Positions 24,155-25,314 of a DNA stretch of 25,314 nucleotides are shown here, in pieces. Below the pieces are notes generated by a model. The model saw only the letters and a list, made by a program, of their open reading frames with translations. It was not told the origin of the DNA and did not search any database. Source of the stretch: Arthrobacter sp. (lineage in GTDB: Bacteria > Actinomycetota > Actinomycetes > Actinomycetales > Micrococcaceae); contig JAODMS010000137.1 in assembly GCA_025464925.1 (NCBI GenBank), positions 1-25,314 on the forward strand. The letters run 5' to 3'. A program made the translations under genes and the position numbers. Position 1 is the first letter of the stretch, and the number at the start of each line of letters is the position of its first letter.

Positions 24155-25314
24155 CTAGGCGTGGGCAGGGCGCGGCGCGCCGTACATCTCCTCGATCACG
24201 GTCTCGAAGTCCTTCACGACCTGGCTCCGCTTGACCTTCAGGGAAGGCGTCAGATGTCCGGAGGCCTCGGTGAAGTCGGCCGGAACGATGCGGAAGGACT
24301 TGATGGCCTCGGCCTGCGACACCGACTGGTTGGCGTGGTTGATGAGCTCCTGGACTGCGTCCTTGACCACCTGGTGTTCTGCCGCTTCGGCCAGCGATGT
24401 GGACGCCGGCAGTCCGTGACGGTGTAGCCAGCCCGGAAGCGCTTCCTCATCGAGGGTGACGAGGGCGCCGATAAACGGCCGGTTGTCGCCCACCACCAGC
24501 ACCTGGGAGACGAGGGCGTCGGCCCGGATCTGGTCCTCGAGCAGGGCAGGCACCACGTTCTTGCCGCCGGCTGTGACGATGATTTCCTTCTTGCGGCCGG
24601 TGATGGTCAGGAAACCCTGCTCATCGAGCTGGCCGATGTCCCCGGTGCGCAGCCAGCCGTCTTCGAAGGCCTCGGCGGAAAGGTCGTCGCGCTTGTAGTA
24701 GCCCCGCATGACGCACACGCCCTTGGCCAGGACCTCGCCGTCGTCGGCGATCTTCACCGCATTTCCGGGCAGGGGAGCGCCGACTGTTCCGATCTTGATC
24801 AGCGCGGGTGTGTTCACGGTGACGGGCGCCGTGGTTTCGGTCAGCCCGTAGCCTTCCAGGATCTGCATGCCGATGCCCTGGAAGAAGTGTCCCAGCCGTT
24901 CGCCGAGCGGGCCGCCGCCGGAGACCGCGTGCGAGACCTGCCCGCCCATGGCGGTCCGGAGCTTGCCGTAGACGAGTTTGTCGAACAGGGCGTGCTTGAG
25001 CTGGAGGACGAGTCCCACCTTGCCGGCCTGCCGGGCCCGGGAGTAGGCGATGGCGGTGTCCGCTGCCCGGTGGAAGATGGCGCCCTTGCCGCCGTCCTCG
25101 GCCTTGGTCAGCGCCGAGTTGTAGACCTTCTCAAACACCCGCGGCACCGCGAGGATGAAGGTGGGCTTGTAGCTCTGCAGATCCGGCAGCAGGTTCTTGA
25201 TGTCGGGGGTGTGCGCGACCGTGACGCCGGCCGCGACCGCGAGGACCGAGATGAAGCGTGCGAAGACATGGGCGAGGGGCAGGAACATGATGGTCCTGGC
25301 CCCTTCGTGGACGA
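24155..25314 (-). CDS. Long-chain fatty-acid-CoA ligase (AMP-forming), 5' end off the window
   Basis: The frame is open at the right edge; 386 codons are visible, the C-terminal two-thirds of a family of about 600 residues. Visible segments: TIMFLPLAHVFARF at the edge, SGGGPLGERLGHFF, the adenylate motif EGYGLTETTAPVTVN, DGWLRTGDIGQLDEQGFLTITGRKKEIIVTAGGKNVVP, and the C-terminal LTPSLKVKRSQVVKDF containing the catalytic lysine. The pattern matches FadD15-like bacterial long-chain acyl-CoA synthetases, which activate free fatty acids at the membrane for beta-oxidation or lipid synthesis. The ATP-binding P-loop motif is beyond the edge. It converges on pyc and is not obviously part of an operon with anything in view. 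Confidence 0.92.
   Translation of the reverse strand, partial: VHEGARTIMFLPLAHVFARFISVLAVAAGVTVAHTPDIKNLLPDLQSYKPTFILAVPRVFEKVYNSALTKAEDGGKGAIFHRAADTAIAYSRARQAGKVGLVLQLKHALFDKLVYGKLRTAMGGQVSHAVSGGGPLGERLGHFFQGIGMQILEGYGLTETTAPVTVNTPALIKIGTVGAPLPGNAVKIADDGEVLAKGVCVMRGYYKRDDLSAEAFEDGWLRTGDIGQLDEQGFLTITGRKKEIIVTAGGKNVVPALLEDQIRADALVSQVLVVGDNRPFIGALVTLDEEALPGWLHRHGLPASTSLAEAAEHQVVKDAVQELINHANQSVSQAEAIKSFRIVPADFTEASGHLTPSLKVKRSQVVKDFETVIEEMYGAPRPAHA

Overview
The window is a high-GC chromosomal segment of an actinobacterium. Gene order and protein style fit the Micrococcaceae, in the Arthrobacter/Pseudarthrobacter range (inference from synteny, no search run). No insertion sequence, phage gene, CRISPR array or rRNA is visible. 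About 23 genes cover nearly all of it, mostly core housekeeping functions.

Left part (1-7640) is a carbon-uptake and catabolism block. A propionate module comes first: a 2-methylcitrate dehydratase (prpD, cut by the left edge) behind a GntR/FCD regulator, diverging from a propionyl-CoA synthetase-type acyl-CoA ligase. Two TGTATACA palindromes lie in the shared promoter region. A C4-dicarboxylate module follows: a CitA/DcuS-type sensor kinase and its response regulator, diverging from the dicarboxylate symporter DctA. A CRP-like palindrome lies between them and a strong terminator follows dctA.

Middle part (7888-15856) is the conserved actinobacterial chromosome-segregation/ribosome-assembly run: parA-like, scpA, scpB, rluB-type pseudouridine synthase, tyrA, cmk, plsC-type acyltransferase and der. 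Most junctions overlap by 1-8 nt or are separated by 2-8 nt, so this looks like one transcription unit with translational coupling; rluB follows a 110-bp gap. A tRNA-Pro(GGG) gene with encoded CCA and its own terminator ends this part.

Right part (16218-19386) is a second conserved actinobacterial cluster: gcvH, garA (FHA regulator with an ETTS phospho-site), a MerR-type ftsR homologue, a DUF151/BFN protein and a second MerR regulator, closed by a bidirectional terminator. Beyond it are an orphan ParA-like ATPase on the minus strand, a complete pyruvate carboxylase (pyc) with its terminator, and a long-chain acyl-CoA synthetase cut by the right edge.

Functionally the window groups C3/C4 carbon handling (propionate, dicarboxylates, pyruvate carboxylation, the GarA brake on 2-oxoglutarate metabolism) around a core division/segregation operon. 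I found no clearly new system. The most useful leads are regulatory: paired GntR operators 63 bp apart, CRP-like sites at both dctA/dctSR and pyc, direct repeats around the gcvH promoter, and a possible gene remnant at 7659-7754.
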